In this document: piece by piece, positions 26,007 through 34,735 of the stretch
How the letters are laid out: each line of letters begins with the position of its first letter
Numbering within the stretch: the stretch's first letter is position 1
NCBI GenBank assembly: GCA_051870875.1
Contig: JBJECG010000058.1
Location: forward strand, 1-64,000
Source: Aphodosoma sp051870875
GTDB taxonomy: Bacteria > Bacteroidota > Bacteroidia > Bacteroidales > Paludibacteraceae
Direction of reading: 5' to 3'
Length of the DNA: 64,000 nt
Notes under the pieces: generated by a model
Database searches by the model: none
What the model saw: only the letters and a program-made list of their open reading frames with translations
Told to the model about the DNA's origin: nothing
Translations under genes and position numbers: made by a program

Positions 26007-26183
26007 ATGGCAACAATTAAAATTCAACAAATCAGAAGCCGGATCAACTGTCCTAAAGTTCAGAAACGGACCCTTGATGCTCTCGGCCTCCATAAACTCA
26101 ATGCCGTAGTAGAACACGAGGTTACTCCTTCTATTCTCGGTATGGTAGAAAATGTTAAACACTTAGTTAAAGTCATCGACTAA
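26007..26183 (+). CDS. rpmD: 50S ribosomal protein L30
   Basis: A 58-residue frame starting MATIKIQQIRSRI and ending HLVKVIDx, with RTLDALGLHKLNAVVEH and TPSILGMVENVKH as in L30. It fits the gap between rpsE and rplO exactly where rpmD is expected. Confidence 0.96.
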   Translation: MATIKIQQIRSRINCPKVQKRTLDALGLHKLNAVVEHEVTPSILGMVENVKHLVKVID

Positions 26184-26204
26184 ACTGCAAATCTTTCAAT
26201 TGTA

Positions 26205-26651
26205 ATGGATTTAAGTAATCTTACTCCTGCCTTTGGATCTAACAAAGACAGAAAACGTATAGGTCGTGGACCAGGTTCTGGTAAAGGCGGTACTTCTACC
26301 CGTGGCCACAAAGGAGCGAAGTCTCGTTCCGGTTATTCTCGCAAAATAGGTTTTGAAGGAGGTCAGATGCCTCTGCAACGCCGTTTGCCTAAATTCGGCT
26401 TCAAGAACAACAATCGCATTGAATATAAGGCTATCAACCTTTCTACTATTCAAGCTCTTGCCGATGAGAAAAATATTTCTCGTGTCGATGTCGCTGCATT
26501 CATCGAGGCTGGTTTTGTAACTAAGAAACAGTTGGTGAAAGTTCTTGCTCAAGGCGAAGTTAAAACTAAATTAGAAGTCGAAGCTCACGCTTTCTCGAAA
26601 GCGGCTGAAGAGGCTATTGTTGCCGCTGGCGGAAACGTGATTAAACTGTAA
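26205..26651 (+). CDS. rplO: 50S ribosomal protein L15
   Basis: 148 residues; late assembly protein. The glycine- and arginine-rich N-terminus (KRIGRGPGSGKGGTSTRGHKG) and FEGGQMPLQRRLPKFGF are diagnostic. Confidence 0.97.
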   Translation: MDLSNLTPAFGSNKDRKRIGRGPGSGKGGTSTRGHKGAKSRSGYSRKIGFEGGQMPLQRRLPKFGFKNNNRIEYKAINLSTIQALADEKNISRVDVAAFIEAGFVTKKQLVKVLAQGEVKTKLEVEAHAFSKAAEEAIVAAGGNVIKL

Positions 26652-26656
26652 TCAAA

Positions 26657-27994
26657 ATGAAATTTATAGAGACCCTCAAAAATATCTGGAAGATTGAAGA
26701 ACTGCGCTCCAAATTGTTGATGACCGTTTTGTTCATCCTCATTTATCGTTTCGGCTCTTTCATTGTCCTTCCCGGTATTGATCCGCAAGCTTTGACAGCC
26801 CTCCAGCAGCAAACATCCGGAGGTCTTCTGTCTTTATTGGATATGTTCTCCGGTGGTGCATTCTCAAATGCTTCAATATTCGCACTCGGTATTATGCCGT
26901 ACATCTCCGCTTCTATTGTGGTGCAGCTTTTCTCTATCGCTATACCTTACTTTCAGAAGTTGCAGCGTGAAGGTGAAAGTGGACGAAATAAGATTAATCG
27001 CCTTACTCGTTATCTGACTGTGGCTATTCTCCTTTTTCAGGGACCCTCTTATTTGGTCAACCTCAAAGTGCAGATGGCGTATGCCGGAGCTACTATGCCT
27101 GAAGGATTCTGGTTCTCTTTCTCTTCGACTCTCATTCTCTGCGCCGGCTCCATGTTTGTCATGTGGCTTGGTGAGCGTATGACCGATAGGGGTATCGGTA
27201 ACGGTATCTCTATGCTTATTATGATTGGTATCATAGCCCGTTTCCCCGCTGCCGTCACTCAGGAGTTTATATCTCGTCTCGGTGATGCAGGTGGTGGTCT
27301 CGTTATGTTCCTTGCCGAAATCGTTATCCTGCTTCTTGTTATTGCTTTCTCTATATTGCTTGTACAGGGTACTCGTAAAGTGCCTGTACAATATGCAAAA
27401 CGTATGGTCGGTAACAAGCAGTATGGGGGAGTTCGTCAGTATATTCCGCTCAAAGTCAATGCTGCAGGTGTTATGCCCATCATCTTCGCACAGGCTATTA
27501 TGATGGTGCCTATCATGTTCGCTGGTTTTAATCCGGAAAAGGTTGGCAACTTCATGAGTGCGTTTATGGATAATACCGGCTTTTGGTACAACATCGTTTT
27601 TGCTCTGTTGATTATCCTCTTCACTTACTTCTATACGGCTATTACCATCAATCCGACACAGATGGCTGAACAGTTGAAACAGAACAACGGATTCATTCCT
27701 GGTGTCAAACCGGGCAAAAAGACTGCTGAATATCTTGATGAGATTATGTCTCGCATCACGCTTCCGGGGTCTTTCTTCCTCGCTTTGGTTGCCATCATGC
27801 CTGCATTTGCAAGCATATTCGGCATCACTCGCGAATTTGCCCAGTTCTATGGTGGTACTTCGTTGCTTATCCTTGTAGGGGTGGTTCTTGATACTCTACA
27901 GCAAATCGAAAGTCATTTGCTCATGCACCATTACGATGGACTGTTGCAGTCTGGTCGTATAAAAGGTCGTACAGGTTCTATAGCTGCTTATTGA
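26657..27994 (+). CDS. secY: Protein translocase subunit SecY
   Basis: 445-residue, ten-helix channel of the Sec translocon in the inner membrane. The plug region follows helix 1; cytoplasmic loops hold PVQYAKRMVG and EQLKQNNGFIPGVKPGKKT. Lies at the usual spc position, 5 bp after rplO. Confidence 0.97.
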   Translation: MKFIETLKNIWKIEELRSKLLMTVLFILIYRFGSFIVLPGIDPQALTALQQQTSGGLLSLLDMFSGGAFSNASIFALGIMPYISASIVVQLFSIAIPYFQKLQREGESGRNKINRLTRYLTVAILLFQGPSYLVNLKVQMAYAGATMPEGFWFSFSSTLILCAGSMFVMWLGERMTDRGIGNGISMLIMIGIIARFPAAVTQEFISRLGDAGGGLVMFLAEIVILLLVIAFSILLVQGTRKVPVQYAKRMVGNKQYGGVRQYIPLKVNAAGVMPIIFAQAIMMVPIMFAGFNPEKVGNFMSAFMDNTGFWYNIVFALLIILFTYFYTAITINPTQMAEQLKQNNGFIPGVKPGKKTAEYLDEIMSRITLPGSFFLALVAIMPAFASIFGITREFAQFYGGTSLLILVGVVLDTLQQIESHLLMHHYDGLLQSGRIKGRTGSIAAY

Positions 27995-27996
27995 TA

Positions 27997-28779
27997 ATGA
28001 TATATCTAAAGACAGACGAGGAAATAGAGTTACTCCGTCAGAGTACGATGATTGTATGCGAAACACTGGCTGAAATGGCGAAAGTCATTCGGCCGGGTGT
28101 TTCGACAGCTTACCTTGATCGCGTCGCAGAGGAGTACATGCGTGACAATGGTGCAATACCGGCTTGTAAGGGTTACAGCGGTTTCCCTGCCACTCTCTGC
28201 ACTTCTGTCAATGATCAGGTCGTTCATGGCATACCTTCGGAGAAAACAATCCTTCGTGAAGGTGATATCATATCAGTTGATACCTGCGCCTTGAAAAACG
28301 GGTTTGTCGGGGATTCTGCCTATACTTTTGCTGTAGGCGAAATATCGGACGAAGTCAGAGAGTTGCTCCGTGTTACAAAAGAATCTCTTTTTCTCGGTAT
28401 AGAGAAAGCTGTTCACGGCAACCGTATCGGTGACATTGCCAATGCCGTACAGCAACACTGTGAATCACATGGATACTCGGTTGTCCGGGAGATGGTGGGG
28501 CACGGTATCGGACGTAACATGCATGAAGCTCCTGAAGTGCCAAATTATGGCAGACGGGGCGTAGGTCCGCTTCTCAAGGAAGGCATGACTATTTGTATCG
28601 AACCTATGATCAATCTCGGACGTAGGGAACTGGTGTTCGAACGTGACGGATGGACTACCCGTACTGTTGACGGTAAACCCTCTGCCCATTTTGAGAACGC
28701 GGTTGCTGTTGCAAAGGGAAAACCTGTTATCCTATCTGATTTTAGTATTATCGAAGCAGAACTTAGAAATAACCATTGA
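27997..28779 (+). CDS. map: Type I methionine aminopeptidase
   Basis: A 260-residue metalloprotease that removes the first methionine of new proteins. The metal ligands are in DIISVDTCALKNGFVGDSAYTF (Asp pair), MVGHGIGRNMHEAP (His), and the C-terminal Glu motifs IEPM and HFENAVAV. ATG 27997 is used; it follows the secY stop by 2 bp, so it is cotranscribed. Confidence 0.96.
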   Translation: MIYLKTDEEIELLRQSTMIVCETLAEMAKVIRPGVSTAYLDRVAEEYMRDNGAIPACKGYSGFPATLCTSVNDQVVHGIPSEKTILREGDIISVDTCALKNGFVGDSAYTFAVGEISDEVRELLRVTKESLFLGIEKAVHGNRIGDIANAVQQHCESHGYSVVREMVGHGIGRNMHEAPEVPNYGRRGVGPLLKEGMTICIEPMINLGRRELVFERDGWTTRTVDGKPSAHFENAVAVAKGKPVILSDFSIIEAELRNNH

Positions 28780-28788
28780 TTTTATTAT

Positions 28789-29007
28789 ATGGCCAAGCAA
28801 GCAGCTATTGAACAGGACGGAACTATCGTAGAGGCTCTCTCCAACGCTATGTTTCGGGTGGAACTTGAAAATGGACACGAAATCACAGCTCACATTTCCG
28901 GAAAGATGCGCATGCACTACATCCGCATATTGCCCGGCGATAAAGTGAAAGTTGAAATGTCGCCTTACGACCTTTCCAAAGGTCGGATATCTTTCAGATA
29001 TAAATAA
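28789..29007 (+). CDS. infA: Translation initiation factor IF-1
   Basis: 72-residue OB-fold protein that binds the A site of 30S during initiation. MAKQAAIEQDGTIVEALSNA and RIRILPGD-type residues (YIRILPGDKVKVEMSPYDL) are present; 9 bp after map. Confidence 0.97.
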   Translation: MAKQAAIEQDGTIVEALSNAMFRVELENGHEITAHISGKMRMHYIRILPGDKVKVEMSPYDLSKGRISFRYK

Positions 29008-29030
29008 ATTACACCAAATATTTTTTTACT

Positions 29031-29147
29031 ATGAAAGTAAGAGCTTCAATAAAGAAACGAACCGAAGACTGCATCATTGTTCGCAGAAAAGGTCGTTTGT
29101 ATGTTATTAACAAAAAGAACCCTAAATTCAAAATGCGTCAGGGTTAA
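29031..29147 (+). CDS. rpmJ: 50S ribosomal protein L36, single-cysteine form
   Basis: A 38-residue frame, MKVRASIKKRTEDCIIVRRK then GRLYVINKKNPKFKMRQG. Only one cysteine (C14) remains of the four zinc ligands in the classic protein, so it is the zinc-free type. Lies between infA and rpsM as expected. Confidence 0.95.
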   Translation: MKVRASIKKRTEDCIIVRRKGRLYVINKKNPKFKMRQG

Positions 29148-29166
29148 AAAAACAATTGATTAGTCT

Positions 29167-29547
29167 ATGGCAATAAGAATCGTCGGAGTAGATTTACCCC
29201 AGAATAAACGTGGGGAAGTTGGATTGACTTATATCTACGGAATAGGTCGCAGCCGTGCTCGTCACATCTTGACAGAGGCAGGTGTCTCTTTTGATACAAA
29301 AGTTCAGGATTGGACTGATGACCAGGCTGCAAAAATTCGTGAAATTATCGGTGAAAACTTCAAGGTGGAAGGAGATCTTCGTTCTGAAGTTCAACTCAAC
29401 ATCAAACGATTGATGGATATAGGTTGTTACCGTGGTGTACGTCATCGTATCGGCCTGCCTCTTCGCGGACAGAGCACTAAAAACAATGCGCGTACACGTA
29501 AGGGTAAAAAGAAAACTGTTGCTAACAAGAAAAAAGCAACTAAGTAA
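29167..29547 (+). CDS. rpsM: 30S ribosomal protein S13
   Basis: 126 residues; head protein touching tRNA and L5. RIVGVDLPQNKRGEVGLTYI start, RGVRHRIGLPLRGQSTKNNA near the end, then a lysine-rich tail. Confidence 0.97.
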   Translation: MAIRIVGVDLPQNKRGEVGLTYIYGIGRSRARHILTEAGVSFDTKVQDWTDDQAAKIREIIGENFKVEGDLRSEVQLNIKRLMDIGCYRGVRHRIGLPLRGQSTKNNARTRKGKKKTVANKKKATK

Positions 29548-29575
29548 TTAACTGCTTAAAACCGTTAAAGCTGAT

Positions 29576-29965
29576 ATGGCAAAGAAAACTGTAGCAACCA
29601 AAAAAAGAGTGGTTAAAGTAGACGGCGTTGGTCAACTGCATGTTCACTCTTCTTTTAACAACGTTATTATAACAATCACAAACAGCGAAGGACAGGTGAT
29701 TTCATGGTCTTCTGCCGGTAAAATGGGTTTCCGTGGCTCTAAAAAGAACACTCCATACGCTGCGCAGATGGCAGCTCAGGATTGTGCAAAAGTGGCTTTT
29801 GATCTTGGCCTGCGTAAAGTGAAGGCTTATGTCAAGGGTCCTGGCAACGGTCGGGAGTCCGCTATTCGTACCGTTCATGGTGCTGGTATCGAAGTGACGG
29901 AAATTATTGATGTTACTCCTCTTCCGCACAATGGTTGTCGTCCTGCTAAACGTCGTCGTGTATAA
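29576..29965 (+). CDS. rpsK: 30S ribosomal protein S11
   Basis: 129 residues; platform protein at the E site. SSFNNVIITITNSEGQVISW and the C-terminal TPLPHNGCRPAKRRRV are diagnostic. The Asn-Gly in the latter is the site of isoaspartate formation in E. coli S11. Confidence 0.97.
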   Translation: MAKKTVATKKRVVKVDGVGQLHVHSSFNNVIITITNSEGQVISWSSAGKMGFRGSKKNTPYAAQMAAQDCAKVAFDLGLRKVKAYVKGPGNGRESAIRTVHGAGIEVTEIIDVTPLPHNGCRPAKRRRV

Positions 29966-29986
29966 CCCCTTTTAAAATTTATAACA

Positions 29987-30595
29987 ATGGCTAGATATAT
30001 TGGACCAAAAACAAAAATTGCACGCCGTTTCGGTGAACCTATTTTCGGACCTGATAAAGATCAGGCACGCCGTAACTTCCCTCCCGGACAGCACGGCAAC
30101 AGCCGCAGACATAAAGTATCTGAGTACGGTACCCAGCTCCGTGAAAAACAAAAAGCCAAATATACTTATGGCGTGTTGGAAAAACAATTTTCCAACCTTT
30201 TTAAGAAAGCACAGTCCAAACGTGGCATTACAGGTGAGATCCTGCTCCAAATGTTAGAGTCTCGTCTTGACAACGTCGTTTACCGTTTGGGTATGGCTCC
30301 TACACGTGCGGCTGCACGGCAGCTCGTGTCTCACAAACACATAACTGTCAACGGACAGGTGGTAAACATTCCGTCATACTCCCTCAAACAAGGTCAGGTA
30401 GTTGCCGTTCGTGAAAGAGACAAATCTATGGTGGTCATCAACGAATCGCTCAACGGTTTCAATCATAGCAAATATCCTTGGCTCGAATGGAATGAAGCTA
30501 ATATGGCCGGTACTTTCCTGCATATTCCGGATCGTGCGGATATACCTGAAAACATCAAGGAACAATTAATCGTTGAGTTGTACTCTAAAAACTAA
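29987..30595 (+). CDS. rpsD: 30S ribosomal protein S4
   Basis: 202 residues; assembly nucleator and, in some bacteria, repressor of the alpha operon. The S4 RNA-binding domain (ESRLDNVVYRLGMAPTRAAA, VSHKHITVNGQVVNIPSY) is intact. No N-terminal zinc cysteines. Confidence 0.97.
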   Translation: MARYIGPKTKIARRFGEPIFGPDKDQARRNFPPGQHGNSRRHKVSEYGTQLREKQKAKYTYGVLEKQFSNLFKKAQSKRGITGEILLQMLESRLDNVVYRLGMAPTRAAARQLVSHKHITVNGQVVNIPSYSLKQGQVVAVRERDKSMVVINESLNGFNHSKYPWLEWNEANMAGTFLHIPDRADIPENIKEQLIVELYSKN

Positions 30596-30605
30596 TAACT
30601 GAATT

Positions 30606-31598
30606 ATGGCAATATTAGCATTTCAAAAACCTGAAAAGGTAATCATGGTCGAAGCGAACGACTTTTACGGTAAATTTGAATTCCGTCCGCTCGAACCGGG
30701 TTTTGGTATTACTATAGGTAATGCTTTGCGCCGTATTCTACTTTCTTCACTTGAAGGTTTTGCTATCTCTTGCATCAAGATTGATGGCGTTGATCATGAA
30801 TTTGCCACAATTCCGGGTGTGATAGATGACGTAACAAACATTATACTGAATCTCAAGCAAGTGCGCTTGAAACGTATCGTCGACGATGCTGAGGGTGAGA
30901 CTTTCTCCCTCAGCGTTGGCGGCAAGGAGGAGCTTAGGGCAGGAGACTTTGATTCCGTAATGCATAATTTCGAAATCCTGAATCCGGAACTCGTTATATG
31001 CCGTATGGATTCCTCTGCTTCTTTCAATATGGAAGTAACCATTATGAAAGGACGCGGTTACCTCCCGGCTGACGAAAATCCGACTGTGACTCCTGAAATC
31101 GGTGTCATCCCGATTGATGCAATATTTACTCCGATACGTAATGTGAAATACGATCCGCAGCCTTTCCGTGTAGAGCAAAAAACCGACTACGAAAATTTGG
31201 TACTTGAGATTACTACCGATGGATCTATTCATCCGAAAGAGGCTTTGAAAGAGGCTGCTCGTATATTGATACAGCATTTTATGCTCTTCTCCGACGAGCG
31301 TATCGATTTTGAAGAAACAGACGGTAAAGGCGAAGAAGAGTTCAACGAAGAGATACTGCACATGCGTCAGTTGCTTAAAAACAAGCTGTCTGATCTCGAT
31401 CTCTCTGTCCGTGCTCTCAATTGTTTGAAAACCGCCGATATCGAAACTCTCGGTGACTTGTGTAAGATCAATCGCGCCGAATTGTTGAAATTCAGAAATT
31501 TCGGTAAGAAATCTCTTACTGAATTGGATGCTAAATTGGCAAGTCTTAACCTTTCGTTCGGAATGGATTTGTCGAAGTATAAATTAGATAAAGAATAA
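30606..31598 (+). CDS. rpoA: RNA polymerase subunit alpha
   Basis: 330 residues. N-terminal dimerisation domain (GFGITIGNALRRILLSSLEG) and C-terminal DNA-contact domain (NCLKTADIETLGDLCKIN, LLKFRNFGKKSLTEL) are both complete. Placed between rpsD and rplQ as usual. Confidence 0.98.
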   Translation: MAILAFQKPEKVIMVEANDFYGKFEFRPLEPGFGITIGNALRRILLSSLEGFAISCIKIDGVDHEFATIPGVIDDVTNIILNLKQVRLKRIVDDAEGETFSLSVGGKEELRAGDFDSVMHNFEILNPELVICRMDSSASFNMEVTIMKGRGYLPADENPTVTPEIGVIPIDAIFTPIRNVKYDPQPFRVEQKTDYENLVLEITTDGSIHPKEALKEAARILIQHFMLFSDERIDFEETDGKGEEEFNEEILHMRQLLKNKLSDLDLSVRALNCLKTADIETLGDLCKINRAELLKFRNFGKKSLTELDAKLASLNLSFGMDLSKYKLDKE

Positions 31599-31603
31599 TC
31601 AAG

Positions 31604-32092
31604 ATGAGACATAACAAAAAATTCAACCATTTGGGTCGTACTGCAGCTCACCGCGATGCCATGCTTTCTAATATGGCAACTTCGCTTATCCTGCACAAAC
31701 GCATTTCTACGACTACTGCCAAGGCAAAAGCACTCCGTCGTTATATCGAACCTCTTTTGACCAAAGCTAAACTTGATACCACTCACTCGCGTCGTATGGT
31801 ATTCAGGAAACTTCGCAGCAAAGAAGCAGTGACCATATTGTTTCGTGAAATCGCAGAGAAAATAGCAAACCGTCCTGGGGGGTATACTCGTATTCTTCGT
31901 ACAGGTTTCCGTCAGGGTGACGCTGCTGAGATGTGTATCATTGAGCTTGTTGACTACAATGAAAACATGCTTCAGGAGAAAGCTGCCAAGAAAACTACTC
32001 GTACTCGCCGCAGCAAGAAGTCGGCTGCTCCAGTTGCTGAAGCCGCATCGGCTGCAACTGAAACTGCCGTTGAAACACCTGCTGCCGAGTAA
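31604..32092 (+). CDS. rplQ: 50S ribosomal protein L17, long tail
   Basis: 162 residues; tunnel-exit rim protein. MRHNKKFNHLGRTAAHRDAM and the RPGGYTRILRTGFRQGDAAE core are typical. The last ~40 residues are a low-complexity Lys/Arg then Ala/Glu/Thr tail, longer than in E. coli L17 (127 residues). Last gene of the array. Confidence 0.97.
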   Translation: MRHNKKFNHLGRTAAHRDAMLSNMATSLILHKRISTTTAKAKALRRYIEPLLTKAKLDTTHSRRMVFRKLRSKEAVTILFREIAEKIANRPGGYTRILRTGFRQGDAAEMCIIELVDYNENMLQEKAAKKTTRTRRSKKSAAPVAEAASAATETAVETPAAE

Positions 32093-32143
32093 CTGTCGGT
32101 CTCAGACAGAAATATTGTTGCCGGATATTTTTTGCGGTGATAG

Positions 32144-32195
32144 AACAATAAGAACCGATCTTCAGAATAATAGAAGGTCGGCTCTTGTTGTTTTT
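32144..32195 (+). terminator. First terminator of the ribosomal array
   Basis: A 20-bp imperfect stem, 32144-32163 with 32173-32192, nine-base loop, followed by a T-rich run (GTTGTTTTTATTG). Lies 52 bp after the rplQ stop. Confidence 0.75.
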
Positions 32196-32302
32196 ATTGT
32201 GTGTCGGTCAAGTTTTCTGTGTCGTTGGTAATTTTGAACAGTATGACTTCCACAAAGTCTGAGAGTTGTATAATTTCAAAGCTATGTCCCCACTCCTCAG
32301 AA

Positions 32303-32350
32303 AACAGCGTAGCGAACGCTTTTTCCAGGCTGTTCGCTACGCTGTTTTTT
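32303..32350. terminator. Second, bidirectional terminator
   Basis: AACAGCGTAGCGAAC (32303-32317) pairs perfectly with 32332-32346, followed on the plus strand by TTTTTT and on the minus strand by TTTTC. It lies between convergent transcripts (rplQ plus, steroid cluster minus) and can serve both. Confidence 0.8.
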
Positions 32351-32446
32351 GATTGTTTCCGGTTGCGTATTTGTTTAATATAAGCGATTCATAAAATCAG
32401 TTTGTATCATTTATACGGCTACTGTTTGTGAGTCGCTTGCTGCATT

Positions 32447-33223
32447 CTATTTTTGGAATTGCGAGAGGCGTTTCATGACTGCAAACACGAACCAGTCCGG
32501 CAAGTGCTTGATAAGAAAAACGAAAGGTCCGTTGATGGCCCCCGGAACGACATGCTTCTTATGGCGGAACATGGCTTTCAAGGCTTTCTCCACCAATTTG
32601 TGCGGAGGCATGCTGACTCCTATTTTCACAGCCACATTGCGCCAATACGGAGAAAGATTGTAGAGCCCTGTATCTACGGCACCGGGACATATGGCGGTGA
32701 TGCTTACGCCATATGGCCGCAGCTCGTACCACATCGAGCGCGAAAAGTTGAGAATATAGCTTTTGGTGGAGTTATAGACATTGATGCCCGGCATAGTCAT
32801 CCAGGCACTCATCGAACTCATATTGAGTATGTAGCCGTGGCCGCGCTTTGCCATATCTTCTCCAAACAGGCGGCACATCTTGGTGACGGTAAAGACATGG
32901 AGCTTTAGCATCAGCTCTATACGCCGCATGTCGGTACGTATCAATTCGTTGAAAAAGAATACTCCTGCATTGTTGACCAAAACCTCGACTTCAAAACCAC
33001 GTTCATGGCAAAACGTCAGTAGCTGTTCGGCTGCATCATCGACAGCAAGATCCTGGTATCGGTAGTCGACCTTTACCTTGTACTGCCCGGCTATTTCAGC
33101 CGACACGGTACGCAACGCCTCTTCCTGATTGGAAACCAGAAGCAAATCATACCCTCTGGCCGCCAAACTGCGTGCATATTCCAATCCTATACCCTGGCTT
33201 CCGCCGGTAACCAATGCTAACAT
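32447..33223 (-). CDS. Short-chain dehydrogenase, putative 3-beta-hydroxysteroid dehydrogenase
   Basis: 258-residue SDR oxidoreductase. Cofactor motif TGGSQGIG near the start, NNAG at about residue 90, catalytic Ser in NMSSMSAW and Tyr-Lys in YNSTKSY. The Rossmann fold is complete. Alone it could be any SDR. Because it is 26 bp downstream of an old-yellow-enzyme gene and near a steroid 5-alpha-reductase-like gene, it is best read as the 3-beta-HSDH of the bile-acid/steroid cluster known from gut Bacteroidota, reducing a 3-oxo group to a 3-beta-hydroxyl. The function is by context. Confidence 0.75.
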   Translation of the reverse strand: MLALVTGGSQGIGLEYARSLAARGYDLLLVSNQEEALRTVSAEIAGQYKVKVDYRYQDLAVDDAAEQLLTFCHERGFEVEVLVNNAGVFFFNELIRTDMRRIELMLKLHVFTVTKMCRLFGEDMAKRGHGYILNMSSMSAWMTMPGINVYNSTKSYILNFSRSMWYELRPYGVSITAICPGAVDTGLYNLSPYWRNVAVKIGVSMPPHKLVEKALKAMFRHKKHVVPGAINGPFVFLIKHLPDWFVFAVMKRLSQFQK

Positions 33224-33249
33224 AATTATTGTAGAGTGAAGATAAAATG

Positions 33250-34482
33250 TTATGATTCGCTTTCTGCTTTATCTATTTCGCGCTGAAGTTTGGGCGGAAG
33301 ATTCTCAACACAGTGATGGCAGCGCATCTCAAGGGTGTACATACGGCCTATACAGTAGTTGGAATGTTTGCAACCGCTACGGTAACCGGCATCGGCAGCA
33401 GCCATTTTGTTGACAAAATCGGTGTCATGAACCAAAGCGCGGGCCATCTGGACGAGTTCGAACCCGGCATCGAGCACCTCTTCAATCTTCTGTCGGCTGA
33501 CCAGTCCGCCTACATATACAAGCGGACATTTCAGCTCGGCTCGGAACTTCTTGGCATCTTCAAGGAAATAAGCTTCCTTGAACGGTACGGTAGGTATCAT
33601 CTGGCGGCCGGCGATGGCCAGACCGGCTTTGAGCCACCAGAATTTCCAGGGGTTCATGTAGTAGGCCAACGTTTTGAGTGGCATGGCACCGCGCATCACG
33701 GCCATAGGGGCTTTGCTGACAAAGCCTGCGGAAAGGACTATGGCGTGTACGCCGCACGCTTCGATAGCTTTGGCCACTTCGAGGCATTCGGGCAGCTGGA
33801 GGCCGCTCTTGAACCCGTCGTACATATTGGTCTTGACCACAACTGCCATGTCATCGCCGGCTGCACGCATCACCTCTTCCAACACCATACGCATGAATGT
33901 CATACGGTTTTCGAGAGAACCGCCGAAACGGTCGCGGCGGTGATTGGTATAGGGTGAAAGAAACTGTGAAATCAGATAGCCGTGACCGGCATGTATCTCT
34001 ACACAGTCAAAACCGGCTCTACGGCACATCTCCACAGCCCGGCCGAAGTCTTTTACCAGTTCAAGTATCTCGTTTTCTTTCAGTTTGCGATGAAAAGTGG
34101 GCGAATAGAGATTGAAGCCGGACGAAGCCCCTACAGGCAGACATCCACAAGTGTAGAAGTGGGTCATATTGCCGCAGTGCCCCAGCTGTATGGAAGCTTT
34201 GGCTCCTTCGGCATGTATGCCATCGGTAAGGCGGCGCAACTCAGGGACAATCTCTTCTCGCATCCACAGCTGTCCGTCGAAGCTGACACCGCTGCGATTG
34301 ACAGCACAATAGGCTACGGTGGTCATGCCTATTCCCCCACGAGCCACAGCGGTATGGTAGTTGTACAAATCTTCGGACGGGCGGTTGTGATAGGCCATAT
34401 TCTCAAACGCAGCCGAACGGATAGTGCGGTTGCGCAAGGTAACCGGACCCAACTGATAGGGAGTAAACAGTTTTGATTCCAC
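33250..34482 (-). CDS. Old-yellow-enzyme NADH:flavin oxidoreductase, putative 5-beta-reductase
   Basis: 410 residues, FMN TIM-barrel of the OYE/BaiCD type, single domain without the C-terminal pyridine-nucleotide domain of BaiCD. LFTPYQLGPVTLRNR start, IQLGHCG, GFDCVEIHAGHGYLISQFLSP with the His-Gly-His active-site run, RRDRFGGSLENR, and VYVGGL near the phosphate site. A Cys-rich segment follows (CKHSNYCIGRMYTLEMRCHHC) and might hold a cluster or metal. The start is GTG at 34482. Bacterial relatives reduce the delta-4 or delta-1 bond of 3-oxo steroids and bile acids; the neighbours make this likely here. Confidence 0.78.
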   Translation of the reverse strand: MESKLFTPYQLGPVTLRNRTIRSAAFENMAYHNRPSEDLYNYHTAVARGGIGMTTVAYCAVNRSGVSFDGQLWMREEIVPELRRLTDGIHAEGAKASIQLGHCGNMTHFYTCGCLPVGASSGFNLYSPTFHRKLKENEILELVKDFGRAVEMCRRAGFDCVEIHAGHGYLISQFLSPYTNHRRDRFGGSLENRMTFMRMVLEEVMRAAGDDMAVVVKTNMYDGFKSGLQLPECLEVAKAIEACGVHAIVLSAGFVSKAPMAVMRGAMPLKTLAYYMNPWKFWWLKAGLAIAGRQMIPTVPFKEAYFLEDAKKFRAELKCPLVYVGGLVSRQKIEEVLDAGFELVQMARALVHDTDFVNKMAAADAGYRSGCKHSNYCIGRMYTLEMRCHHCVENLPPKLQREIDKAESES

Positions 34483-34735
34483 GACAACAGATAGATAATT
34501 TACAAAAATTCGTTTATAATGTCATTATATCCAAGTAATGGCAATTTGCAGTCCGCAATGAATTTATTGCCTTCCCGTGTGGTATCTTTGGCTTAACCTG
34601 AAACCGCCGAAAATACTGCTGAATTCAATTTATACTGCCAATTTTTGCGAGTCGCTTGGATTTATATCCGATTTTCACCGTCAGGGTTCCCACAATCACA
34701 AATTGCAACCTGACTGTATGATACAAAACGTCAGT

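Noticed and set aside
34583..34590. TATCTTTG promoter box on the plus strand between the OYE and SRD5A-like genes
   Set aside because: No TTG at 19-20 bp upstream and no plus-strand gene follows; probably chance.
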